Under the pieces are notes generated by a model. It searched no databases. It was not told the origin of the DNA and saw nothing but the letters and a program-made list of their open reading frames with translations. A DNA stretch of 7,306 nt from Acidimicrobiaceae bacterium (GTDB lineage: Bacteria; Actinomycetota; Acidimicrobiia; Acidimicrobiales; Palsa-688): assembly GCA_030838025.1 (NCBI GenBank), contig JAUTXM010000295.1:1-7306 (forward strand). Direction: 5' to 3'. A program made the translations under genes and the position numbers. Positions 1 through 6,948 of the stretch are shown here, piece after piece (position 1 is the first letter of the stretch; every line of letters starts with the position of its first letter).

Positions 1-10
1 GGGATTCTCC

Positions 11-2446
11 TTGCTTTCCGACATCACGGTGGCGGAACGTGCCGAGATCCCGGCGCCGGCGCTCGGCCACATCCGCGGGCCCCTGCTGGCGGAACACGCC
101 CAGCCCGCAGCCGGCGCCGCCGGGGCGGCAGGCGCAGCCGGCGCTCCCGGAGGGCGGCCCGGCGTGCTGCCCGGTGCTCCCGGAAGATCGGCGAACTCGA
201 CGGTGGCGGCGGTCCGTGGGGGTCTTGACCTCGCGGCCTCGGCCGCGGTTGGCTCCGTCCGCTTTCCGCCCGGCATCTGGGTCGACGAAAATCAGCTTGA
301 CCTGTCGGAGTGGGTGCACGTGGCGGCCCAGGGCCGGGACCACTACGTCAAGATCGTCTACGAAGGCTTTCTCTACCCGTTCGGCAACCGCGCCGCCCTG
401 ATCAAGGTCACCGAGCGCAAGTTCGTCGATGTCACCCTCGAGAATGGCTGGCAGACGCCGGTCGCCTATCTCATCCAACGCCAGTACATCGTGGTGCGCC
501 AACCCGAGAAGGTGTACCCGGGAACCCCGTACCAGCACGGTGGCCTGGAGATGCCGGTCAAGAAGATCCGGGTCACGACGGTCGTCACCCCCGACCTGGC
601 GTTGCCGAGGTCCATCCTGGGCGGAACCCAGTTCTCGTCATGGATCGTCGTCGACCAGGACACCCCCCACGACTTCAAGTTCCACGTCGTGGCGACCGAC
701 CTCGCGGGCAACGAGGCCGACTTCACCACGTCGTTGATCTTCTACAGCTTCGCTGACGTCCCAGGCGGCCTCGGGGCGGTCCAGTCGGCCTACCGGACGT
801 CGGGCGAGCGCCGGGCGTGCGTCGTCGGCGGTCGCAAGATGACCTTCGCCCCTCGTGACCCGGCGAACCCGAGCACCGACAACACAACCATCCCCACCGA
901 CGGGCTGTACTTCGACACCCAGACCAACGCCGCCGAGGTCGAAGGTTTCGGGGGCTTCCTGCCGTTCCTGTTCAAGGCCCAGGTTCGCCTCCACGCCGTG
1001 GAGCAGCTCCTCGGAACGAACGCGCCCACGACCATCCGTTTGTACGACGGCTACCTCAATCACGGGCTCGATATCCACGCGGGCGTGTTCGCCGAGATCG
1101 TGAAGGACTCGGCCGGCACCCTGATTGCCGATCCCCTGCCCATGTCCTTCACGCCCAAGCAGGGCGGGGGGGTGGCGACCCCGAACATGAACCTGTCGTC
1201 GCTGACTCGCCAGCACGGCCCGACCGCGGGGTCGCTGGCCAATGCTGCCACCGACGCCTTTCATCCGAGCGACTTCTTCGGCGGCCTCTCGGGCGACCTC
1301 GTTCCCAAGCTGTTCGGCAGCCTGAAGCTGACCGACATCCTGCCCTCCGGTACTGCGGGCAAGAACGCTCCCAAGGTGGTCGTCCACACGACCGACACCG
1401 CGGCCGGGGGCAAGCTCGTCAAAGTTGATTTCGACTGGAAACCGGACCTGGTGCCGCTCTCGGCCTTCGTCGTCAGCTTCACTCCCTCGCTCGCCGGACA
1501 TGGCAACGCCGAGTTGACCGTCCATGCCGACGTGACCAAGGAGATCAAACCCGACGGGTCGCCCGTCGGCGAGGGCGCATCGCATTTGCAGGGAACCCTG
1601 ACCAACTTCACCATCACGCTGCTCGACTCGGTCGCCCTCAACGTGGTGTCGTTTGGATTCACGGGCGACAGCGGCAGCAAGCCGAATGTCGACGTCAAGC
1701 TCGATGATGTCAACCCCTTCGAGTTCACCGGCGACCTGTCGTTCGTCCAGGACCTGAAGGATCTCATCCCAGCAGGTGCCCTGGGCGACGGACCCAGCCT
1801 CGACATCCTCCCGACCGGGGTGCATGTCGGCTTCGCCATCAGCCTGCCGCCCGCCTCGCTCGGCGTCTTCACCCTGGAGAACATCAAGTTCGGCGCCGGA
1901 CTCACCCTGCCCTTCTTCAGCGGGAGTCCCGTCCTCGACCTGGCCTTCGCGGAACGAGCACATCCATTCATTCTCACGGTGTCGCTCTTTGGCGGCGGTG
2001 GCTTCTTCCACCTCCAGTTGGACACGGCCGGCATCAAGATGCTGGAAGCGGCGTTCGAGTTCGGGGCGGCGGTAAGCATCAATCTTGGGGTCGCCAGCGG
2101 TGGTGTCCATGTCATGGCCGGGGTGTATTTCTGCATCCAGGACGACCCCGCGAATCCCGGGCGCAACAAGACCACCCTCACCGGCTTCTTTCGAGTCGGT
2201 GGCGAAGTGTCGGTCCTTGGAATCGTGTCGATTTCCATCGAGTTCGAGCTCAGCTTCAGCTACCTGAGTGTGGGCAAGGCGGCCGGGCAGGCGACGGTGT
2301 CGATCAGCGTGCACGTCGCATTCTTCTCGAAGTCATTCTCCGTCTCGGTCGAAAAGCAATTCGGCGGCAGTGGCAGCGACCCGCGTTTCGCGCAGCTGAT
2401 CACCGCCCCCGCGATCTGGCGGGAGTACGCCAATGCATTTGCGTAA
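11..2446 (+). CDS. Large beta-rich protein of unknown function (first of a two-gene pair), 5' end uncertain
   Basis: I do not recognise a named family, so no function is assigned. Residues 1-30 are unremarkable, and residues 30-60 are an Ala/Gly/Pro-rich linker with a few Gly-X-Y triplets. A globular part starts near residue 82 (SVRFPPGIWVDENQLDLSEW). An Ig-like strand at 222-246 contains DLAGN. Residues 385-440 contain FHPSDFFGG and LVPKLFGSLKLTDIL. From about 480 to 785 the chain is almost all alternating polar/hydrophobic beta strands with SLFGGGGFF (658-666), GVASGGV (693-699) and MAGVYF (702-707). The end DPRFAQL...WREYANAF looks like a natural C-terminus. There is no signal peptide, no helical membrane span, and only two cysteines (270, 708). 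TTG at 11 is only the first possible start: no ribosome binding site precedes it and the frame is open to base 2, so the gene may begin outside the window. GTG at 29 is an alternative. The next gene follows after 30 bp, suggesting an operon. Coding status is certain; the role is unknown. Confidence 0.92.
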   Translation: MLSDITVAERAEIPAPALGHIRGPLLAEHAQPAAGAAGAAGAAGAPGGRPGVLPGAPGRSANSTVAAVRGGLDLAASAAVGSVRFPPGIWVDENQLDLSEWVHVAAQGRDHYVKIVYEGFLYPFGNRAALIKVTERKFVDVTLENGWQTPVAYLIQRQYIVVRQPEKVYPGTPYQHGGLEMPVKKIRVTTVVTPDLALPRSILGGTQFSSWIVVDQDTPHDFKFHVVATDLAGNEADFTTSLIFYSFADVPGGLGAVQSAYRTSGERRACVVGGRKMTFAPRDPANPSTDNTTIPTDGLYFDTQTNAAEVEGFGGFLPFLFKAQVRLHAVEQLLGTNAPTTIRLYDGYLNHGLDIHAGVFAEIVKDSAGTLIADPLPMSFTPKQGGGVATPNMNLSSLTRQHGPTAGSLANAATDAFHPSDFFGGLSGDLVPKLFGSLKLTDILPSGTAGKNAPKVVVHTTDTAAGGKLVKVDFDWKPDLVPLSAFVVSFTPSLAGHGNAELTVHADVTKEIKPDGSPVGEGASHLQGTLTNFTITLLDSVALNVVSFGFTGDSGSKPNVDVKLDDVNPFEFTGDLSFVQDLKDLIPAGALGDGPSLDILPTGVHVGFAISLPPASLGVFTLENIKFGAGLTLPFFSGSPVLDLAFAERAHPFILTVSLFGGGGFFHLQLDTAGIKMLEAAFEFGAAVSINLGVASGGVHVMAGVYFCIQDDPANPGRNKTTLTGFFRVGGEVSVLGIVSISIEFELSFSYLSVGKAAGQATVSISVHVAFFSKSFSVSVEKQFGGSGSDPRFAQLITAPAIWREYANAFA
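113..184 (+). repeat. Ala/Gly/Pro low-complexity segment with short Gly-X-Y run
   Basis: This segment codes for residues 35-58 of the first protein. It starts with five consecutive Gly-X-Y triplets (GAA three times, then GAP and GGR) and continues with PGVLPGAPG. The DNA is a correspondingly simple GCC/GGC-rich stretch. It is far too short for a stable collagen helix and most likely is a flexible linker between the N-terminal 30 residues and the globular part. Confidence 0.7.
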
Positions 2447-2461
2447 ACGCCAAGGGGACTC

Positions 2462-2470
2462 GGAGGAAGG
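2462..2470 (+). promoter_or_regulatory. Ribosome binding site of the 1462-residue gene
   Basis: GGAGGAAGG lies in the 30-bp gap between the two large genes. The GGAGG core ends 10 bases before the ATG at 2477, and the second purine run AAGG ends 6 bases before it. It supports that ATG as the true start. No promoter-like element is visible in the short gap, so transcription probably reads through from the upstream gene. Confidence 0.8.
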
Positions 2471-2476
2471 CGAATA

Positions 2477-5400
2477 ATGGCTGCGTCGCAAACGATCCTG
2501 TACACCGTCATGCCTCGCGGGGTGACGCTCGATCCGGATCCGCTCCCGCTGTCGGTCCTGGTTTCACCGCGTCTCACGGGTGCCGCGACCCTCGCCTCGT
2601 TCGACGACTGGCTCAACTGGACCGAGTTGTTGAAGTCCAAGGGACTGTCACTGACCATTCGGGGCGGCGGCCAGGCGTACACGTCGGAGATCGACACGAC
2701 GGTCCTCCGACCGGACCTGTGGCGGGCCATCTTCGACGACAAGACCTACGTCGAGGATTTCGTCTTCGAGGATCTCTCCGATCGGGTCGTGATCTCCTAT
2801 GCCACCCGCCAAACCCTTTCTCTGGTCAAGTCGATCTTTCAGATCGGTGCCCTCGAGCTGGCGCTGCCATTGCCTGACCGGGGCGAGCGACAGTCAAGTC
2901 GATTGGGAGCCCTGCTCGACGGGCTGCAGGTTGGTTGGAGCACCCGCCTTGGTCGGGAGCTACGAGACGAGCTGGCCCACGAGCAACGGCGCTTCGAACA
3001 CGGGGCGGCGCCAGGGGGAATCGTTGGTTCGGTGTTGGCCCAACCCTCCGGGACGGCGACCAAGACGGGTGCCGATGGTTTGCCCGACGCCACGCAACTC
3101 CCGGCGCCGGGAAGCCAGGAGGCCCGGGATCTCCGAAGTGGTTTGGCCCGGCGATTCTCGCTCTACCACCACATGCCTCCGGCGCCCCCGCTGGCCGCTC
3201 CCGACTTCGACCGGGTGCTCGACTTCCACAAGGCAGTGTCGGCGCTCCAGTCGTACCCCGAGCTGCTGCGAGCGCTGGGCCTGGTGTTCGACGTGGAGGT
3301 GCCACCGTCCGTGCTCCCCGCCAGCACCGGGCCGACACCGGCAACGGTGAGCATCACCGATGTGGAGCCTGGCTGGTCATGGACCCTCGCACCCGTCCCG
3401 CGGCCGCCGATGCAAACGGCGTACCTGCACTTCGAGTTGGGCACCCACCGGATCTTCACGACCGCGCCTCGCTCGGGGGGACCGGGGGCGATCGAGGGAT
3501 TGCTCAACCTGGATCCGAGAGCGTTCGGCCTGGCCCAGGTCGACGTCGACGGGGCGATGCACAAGGCGATCATCGTGGCGGAATCGATCGACAATCTGGC
3601 TCCGGCGCGGCACCCCGAGGTCTTCGACGAGACCGAAACCCTTCCGACACTGCGCTCGGCCGGCCTGGCCCTGGTCGCCGACCAGCGCTGGGCGGAGCTT
3701 CTGGCGGCGTTTCAGAACTCGAAGGTCTTCAACGACGCCCTGGAAAGTGACCAGCCCCAACCCCGCCCGTTCTGCGCCGAGGATCTCAACCGGGGTTTTC
3801 GGCTCGACATCTGGGACTCCCACACCGCCAAGTGGCATTCGCTGCACCGGCGTGATGCCACCTATGGGCTCGGAACGAGGACATTCGAGTCCCTGGACGA
3901 GGAGGGGTTCTCGCATCTGGCGGTGGCCCAGCCCGCTCCTGGCGCCCAGCCCGAGGCGCTGGCCGACGACCTGTACCTCCAGGAGGCCATCGCCCGATGG
4001 AACGGGTGGAGCCTTAGCGTCCCGCCGGTCGGCAAGTCCCTCAGCCGCGACCCCGACCCGGTCAAGGCCGTGCCCGTCGACGATCCCACCGACCCCGACT
4101 ACGACCCGATCAATCCCCCGGTCACGCCATTCCCGATGACGACGAGCTTCCAGGTCCGGCCAGGGTCACTGCCGAGTCTGCGGTTCGGCCGGCGGTACCG
4201 GCTCCGGGCGCGCGCGGTCGATCTGGCGGGTAACAGCCTCAACCACGACGACCCCATCGCCGACCTGCTCGCCAACGGGCTCGGGGCGCCGCGGGGTACC
4301 GACGGATTCGCCTACCTCCGCTATGAACCCGTCGTCGCCCCGACGATCATCCCCACCGACGCCGCCGCCATCAGCGGGCCGGGCTCGGCGGTCGACCGGC
4401 TGGTGATCCGGACCCGCAACACCGATCCGGCGCTGGACGCCGTGGCCGCCGACCTGAGCGCCGCTCGGCGTCATATCGTGCCGCCCCGCGTCCCGATCAA
4501 CCTGGCCGAGCATCTGGGCATGCTCGACGACGCCACCGGCAAGCTCCGGGGCGATACCGCCATGTATGACCTGATCCGCGACAGGGACGAGGGGACGTTC
4601 CCGACGGTCCCCATTCCCCAGCAGGCGAACCCCCTCCCGGTGGTCGCCGACATCCAGGCGTCGGTGCCCTACTTGCCCGACACCTTGGCCCGCTCCGCCG
4701 CCTTGCGAGACCTTCCCGGTTCGGGCAGCGGCACCATTGGACGGGCCCCGACGGCGGGCGCCGGACCCGTGCCCTATGTCGAACTGACCGACCCCGACCC
4801 TCGCCCGGGCTCGGCCACGCTCGTTTCGTTCGACGGCGCGGACGACTGGACGAAGGCCGCGCCGTTCCGGCTGGCGCTGGCCGAGGGCGACGGGGCGCCG
4901 GAGTGGGATGCCGGGGCCCGGGTCCTCACCGTGCACCTCGCGAAGGCGGGGGTCACGCTGGTCCCACTCAGCAGCGCCATGACCGAGGACGACCTGAAGC
5001 TCATGGGCGTCTGGCAGTGGTTTCGCGAGTATGTCCAGGCACTGGCGGAAGCTACGCCGCTGCGCACCGAGCAGGAGCCGGGTAGCCCCGACGACCGGAT
5101 CGCCCACGTGATCCAACGGGCGCTCGAAGGGGGGCACTGGATGTTGACGCCCCCCCACGTGCTCACCCTCGTGCACGCCGTACAGCAGCCGTTGGGCCGA
5201 CCCGAGTTCGTCCAGCTCGACGTCCAGCACCGGCTACCGCAACCCGGAGGCTCCGACAGCGTGTTGCAGGGACTCGACATGGCGGGCCCCACGGCCGCCG
5301 TGGCGCTCGACACGATCACCGCCTGGCGCCAGCCCGCCAAGCTGGACGCCTTCTTGATGGGCGGCCTCCATGTGCACGGCGCCAGCACCGACAAGGTGGA

Positions 5401-6865
5401 TCTGCTGGCCACATGGGACGAGCCGGTCGATGACACCGCGAAGGCGCTACCAACCGTCGAGCATCACGCCGATGCGGTCGACGAGATCCCCTTGGCCCAG
5501 CGCTCAGAGGGATACCTGGTGGTCGGGGCGGGGCAGGACGTGCGGACGGTGGGCTATTACAACCCGGCCCACGACCTGATGTGCTTCGTCCGCGACGGCG
5601 ACGTGCTGAGCGCCAACCTGAACGGTCGTTCCATCGTGCGTGACGCCGCCCCGCGGCATCACTTCGGCGACACCAAGCACCGGACCGTGACCTACACGGC
5701 GCGCTCCACGTCGCGTTTTCGGGAGTACTTCCCGGCCGGTGAAGGCCTCGACTTCACCCGCGCCGGCGCCCCCGCGACCGTCCAGGTGCCGGCGTCGGCC
5801 CGCCCGGCGGCGCCCCTCGTGCGCTACGTCGTCCCGACGTTCGGATGGGAACGCCAGACCGCCACCAACGTCAAGCGCAGCGTCCGCCTGGGCGGCGGCC
5901 TGCGGGTCTACCTGGACCGGCCCTGGTTCTCCTCGGGAGCCGACGAGCTGCTCGGCGTCGTTCTCTACGACGAGGGCTTCCCGGTGGACCGTGAGCGGTG
6001 GAAGCCCTTCGTAACGCAATGGGGCCTCGATCCCACCTGGGAAACCGCGCTCCTCGACACCATCCCCAGCAGCTGGCAGTTCCCGCTGCGGCAGGCCGCG
6101 GAATCGGCGGTGAGCCTGCAGGAGCACACACCTGTGGGCACCGACGGCACCCCGGGCCGGGTAGCGGTCGCAGGCCATTCGGTCGGCTACGACGCCGAGC
6201 GCTGCCTGTGGTACGCCGACATCGTCGTCGAGCCGTCCACCGACGTCTACAGCCCCTTCATCCGACTGGCGCTGGCCCGCTACCAGCCGTATGCCCTGGA
6301 CGACGCCAAGTTGTCGCGCGTCGTGCTGGCCGACTTCGCCCAGCTGACACCCGATCGCGCCCTCATCGCCACCGCCGACCCCTACCACCCCAGGACGATC
6401 CGGGTGACGATCAGTGGACCCGTGCCCAACGGCCCCCCGCCCGACTACCGCAACGCACCGCTACCACCCTCCGACGACCCGTCACGCCCGACGGTCGTCA
6501 CCGTCACCGTCCAAGAGCGCGACCCGAGGATCTCGGGCGACCTGGCGTGGCACGACGCGCCCGGCGGGGTCGCGACCGTGAACCCCGAGGTCGACGGCGG
6601 CCGCTTCGTCGACCGCGACTACCTGGCCAAGTGGGTCGGCTCGGTGACGTTCCAGCACCTCATCGATCCGGGCCGGTACCGGTTGCTCGTCAAGGAGTAC
6701 GAGTACGTGTCGGCCAGTTACACGACGATCATCCCCGGCGGCGAGGCCCTTCCGCTGCGAAGTCTCGCCCCGGGTCGACTGATCTACGCCGAGGCGGTGA
6801 ACATCGACGACGCCCTGGTCGGCCCGCCGCCCCCGCCGACGACGGCCCCGCCACCTCCCGCCTGA
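2477..6865 (+). CDS. Giant multidomain protein of unknown function (second of the pair, 1462 residues)
   Basis: I do not recognise a named family or catalytic motif. Segments visible in order: residues 1-130, an alpha/beta start with ILYTVMPRGV, LSVLVSPRL, FDDWLNW, LWRAIF and FEDLSDRVVISY; 140-275, mostly helical with a loose Gly/Pro-rich loop; 290-370, beta-rich; 430-515, with FRLDIWDSHTAKWHSLHRRD and ARWNGWSLSVP; 525-553, an Asp-Pro-rich linker; 565-590, an Ig-like strand with RYRLRARAVDLAGNSL; 780-830, a beta region; 836-910, with a helix and LTLVHAVQQPLGRPEF; 1060-1300, a compact module with TSRFREYFP, GGGLRVYLDRPWFSSG, FVTQWGLDPTW, GYDAERCLWYADIVVEP, RLALARYQPYAL and RVVLADFAQLTPDRA; 1340-1440, a final beta domain; 1450-1462, a proline-rich tail. 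There is no signal peptide or membrane helix and only three cysteines (433, 1036, 1243). The frame is uninterrupted and the start is supported by a strong ribosome binding site. Size and mosaic make-up suggest a scaffold or structural component working with the upstream product; this is inference. Confidence 0.95.
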   Translation: MAASQTILYTVMPRGVTLDPDPLPLSVLVSPRLTGAATLASFDDWLNWTELLKSKGLSLTIRGGGQAYTSEIDTTVLRPDLWRAIFDDKTYVEDFVFEDLSDRVVISYATRQTLSLVKSIFQIGALELALPLPDRGERQSSRLGALLDGLQVGWSTRLGRELRDELAHEQRRFEHGAAPGGIVGSVLAQPSGTATKTGADGLPDATQLPAPGSQEARDLRSGLARRFSLYHHMPPAPPLAAPDFDRVLDFHKAVSALQSYPELLRALGLVFDVEVPPSVLPASTGPTPATVSITDVEPGWSWTLAPVPRPPMQTAYLHFELGTHRIFTTAPRSGGPGAIEGLLNLDPRAFGLAQVDVDGAMHKAIIVAESIDNLAPARHPEVFDETETLPTLRSAGLALVADQRWAELLAAFQNSKVFNDALESDQPQPRPFCAEDLNRGFRLDIWDSHTAKWHSLHRRDATYGLGTRTFESLDEEGFSHLAVAQPAPGAQPEALADDLYLQEAIARWNGWSLSVPPVGKSLSRDPDPVKAVPVDDPTDPDYDPINPPVTPFPMTTSFQVRPGSLPSLRFGRRYRLRARAVDLAGNSLNHDDPIADLLANGLGAPRGTDGFAYLRYEPVVAPTIIPTDAAAISGPGSAVDRLVIRTRNTDPALDAVAADLSAARRHIVPPRVPINLAEHLGMLDDATGKLRGDTAMYDLIRDRDEGTFPTVPIPQQANPLPVVADIQASVPYLPDTLARSAALRDLPGSGSGTIGRAPTAGAGPVPYVELTDPDPRPGSATLVSFDGADDWTKAAPFRLALAEGDGAPEWDAGARVLTVHLAKAGVTLVPLSSAMTEDDLKLMGVWQWFREYVQALAEATPLRTEQEPGSPDDRIAHVIQRALEGGHWMLTPPHVLTLVHAVQQPLGRPEFVQLDVQHRLPQPGGSDSVLQGLDMAGPTAAVALDTITAWRQPAKLDAFLMGGLHVHGASTDKVDLLATWDEPVDDTAKALPTVEHHADAVDEIPLAQRSEGYLVVGAGQDVRTVGYYNPAHDLMCFVRDGDVLSANLNGRSIVRDAAPRHHFGDTKHRTVTYTARSTSRFREYFPAGEGLDFTRAGAPATVQVPASARPAAPLVRYVVPTFGWERQTATNVKRSVRLGGGLRVYLDRPWFSSGADELLGVVLYDEGFPVDRERWKPFVTQWGLDPTWETALLDTIPSSWQFPLRQAAESAVSLQEHTPVGTDGTPGRVAVAGHSVGYDAERCLWYADIVVEPSTDVYSPFIRLALARYQPYALDDAKLSRVVLADFAQLTPDRALIATADPYHPRTIRVTISGPVPNGPPPDYRNAPLPPSDDPSRPTVVTVTVQERDPRISGDLAWHDAPGGVATVNPEVDGGRFVDRDYLAKWVGSVTFQHLIDPGRYRLLVKEYEYVSASYTTIIPGGEALPLRSLAPGRLIYAEAVNIDDALVGPPPPPTTAPPPPA
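6824..6862 (+). repeat. Proline-rich C-terminal tail of the giant protein
   Basis: The last 13 codons encode five prolines, Thr-Thr-Ala, four prolines and Ala, directly before the TGA stop. The tail follows an ordinary folded sequence (RLIYAEAVNIDDALV). Such tails are usually disordered and can serve as a binding handle or spacer. Its function here is not known. Confidence 0.75.
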
Positions 6866-6874
6866 CCATCGCCT

Positions 6875-6911
6875 GGGCGTCAGGTGCGTAAGGTCGTAGT
6901 GCCACCTGCCC
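6875..6911. repeat. Weak inverted repeat in the gap after the giant gene
   Basis: CAGGTG (6881-6886) and CACCTG (6903-6908) can pair, and GGG (6875-6877) can add pairs with CCC (6909-6911) across a 3-base bulge, leaving a 16-base loop. No T-tract follows, so it is not a typical intrinsic terminator. It lies within the 83-bp non-coding gap (6866-6948), where I see no clear promoter boxes. It could be a weak terminator or chance pairing in GC-rich DNA. Confidence 0.25.
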
Positions 6912-6938
6912 GGCGTGTCACAAACGTCTGGCTACCAC

Positions 6939-6943
6939 GGAGG
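6939..6943 (+). promoter_or_regulatory. Ribosome binding site of the dioxygenase-like gene
   Basis: GGAGG ends 5 bases before the GTG at 6949. It decides the start: another in-frame GTG at 6943 overlaps this site and is therefore unlikely to be used. Confidence 0.75.
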
Positions 6944-6948
6944 TGCCC

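Noticed and set aside
113..160. Collagen-like protein signal from Gly-X-Y triplets
   Set aside because: Only five triplets are consecutive, far below what forms a stable triple helix, so a flexible linker is the simpler reading.
1166..1172. Run of seven G as a possible phase-variable tract
   Set aside because: It is short, encodes a Gly-Gly-Gly loop in frame, and single runs of this length are expected in DNA of this GC content.
638..2314. 558-codon open frame on the minus strand opposite the first large gene
   Set aside because: It is in exact codon register with the + strand gene, where minus-strand stops would require TTA, CTA or TCA sense codons, which are rare at this GC content. Its product is a His/Arg/Glu-rich string without domain-like patterns, typical of a shadow frame.
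5129..5156. Perfect inverted repeat GGGGGGC/GCCCCCC with a 13-base loop
   Set aside because: It lies inside the giant gene, encodes ordinary sequence (EGGHWMLTPPHV), has no T-tract, and can be explained by adjacent Gly-Gly and Pro-Pro codons. It is possibly an error-prone homopolymer site, but the frame is intact.
4166..6388. Long minus-strand open frames opposite the giant gene (4166-5230, 5504-6388)
   Set aside because: They share the same register effect and show biased Arg/Gly/Val composition with no motif or plausible ribosome binding site, while the + strand frame is continuous and motif-rich.
5998..6891. 297-codon + strand open frame overlapping the 3' end of the giant gene
   Set aside because: Its product is an Arg/Pro/Gly-rich out-of-frame reading of the same GC-rich DNA, and it lies over the conserved-looking C-terminal module of the real gene.
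6866..6948. Promoter for the dioxygenase-like gene
   Set aside because: I searched the 83-bp gap for -35/-10-like boxes and found no convincing pair at proper spacing; only the ribosome binding site is supportable.
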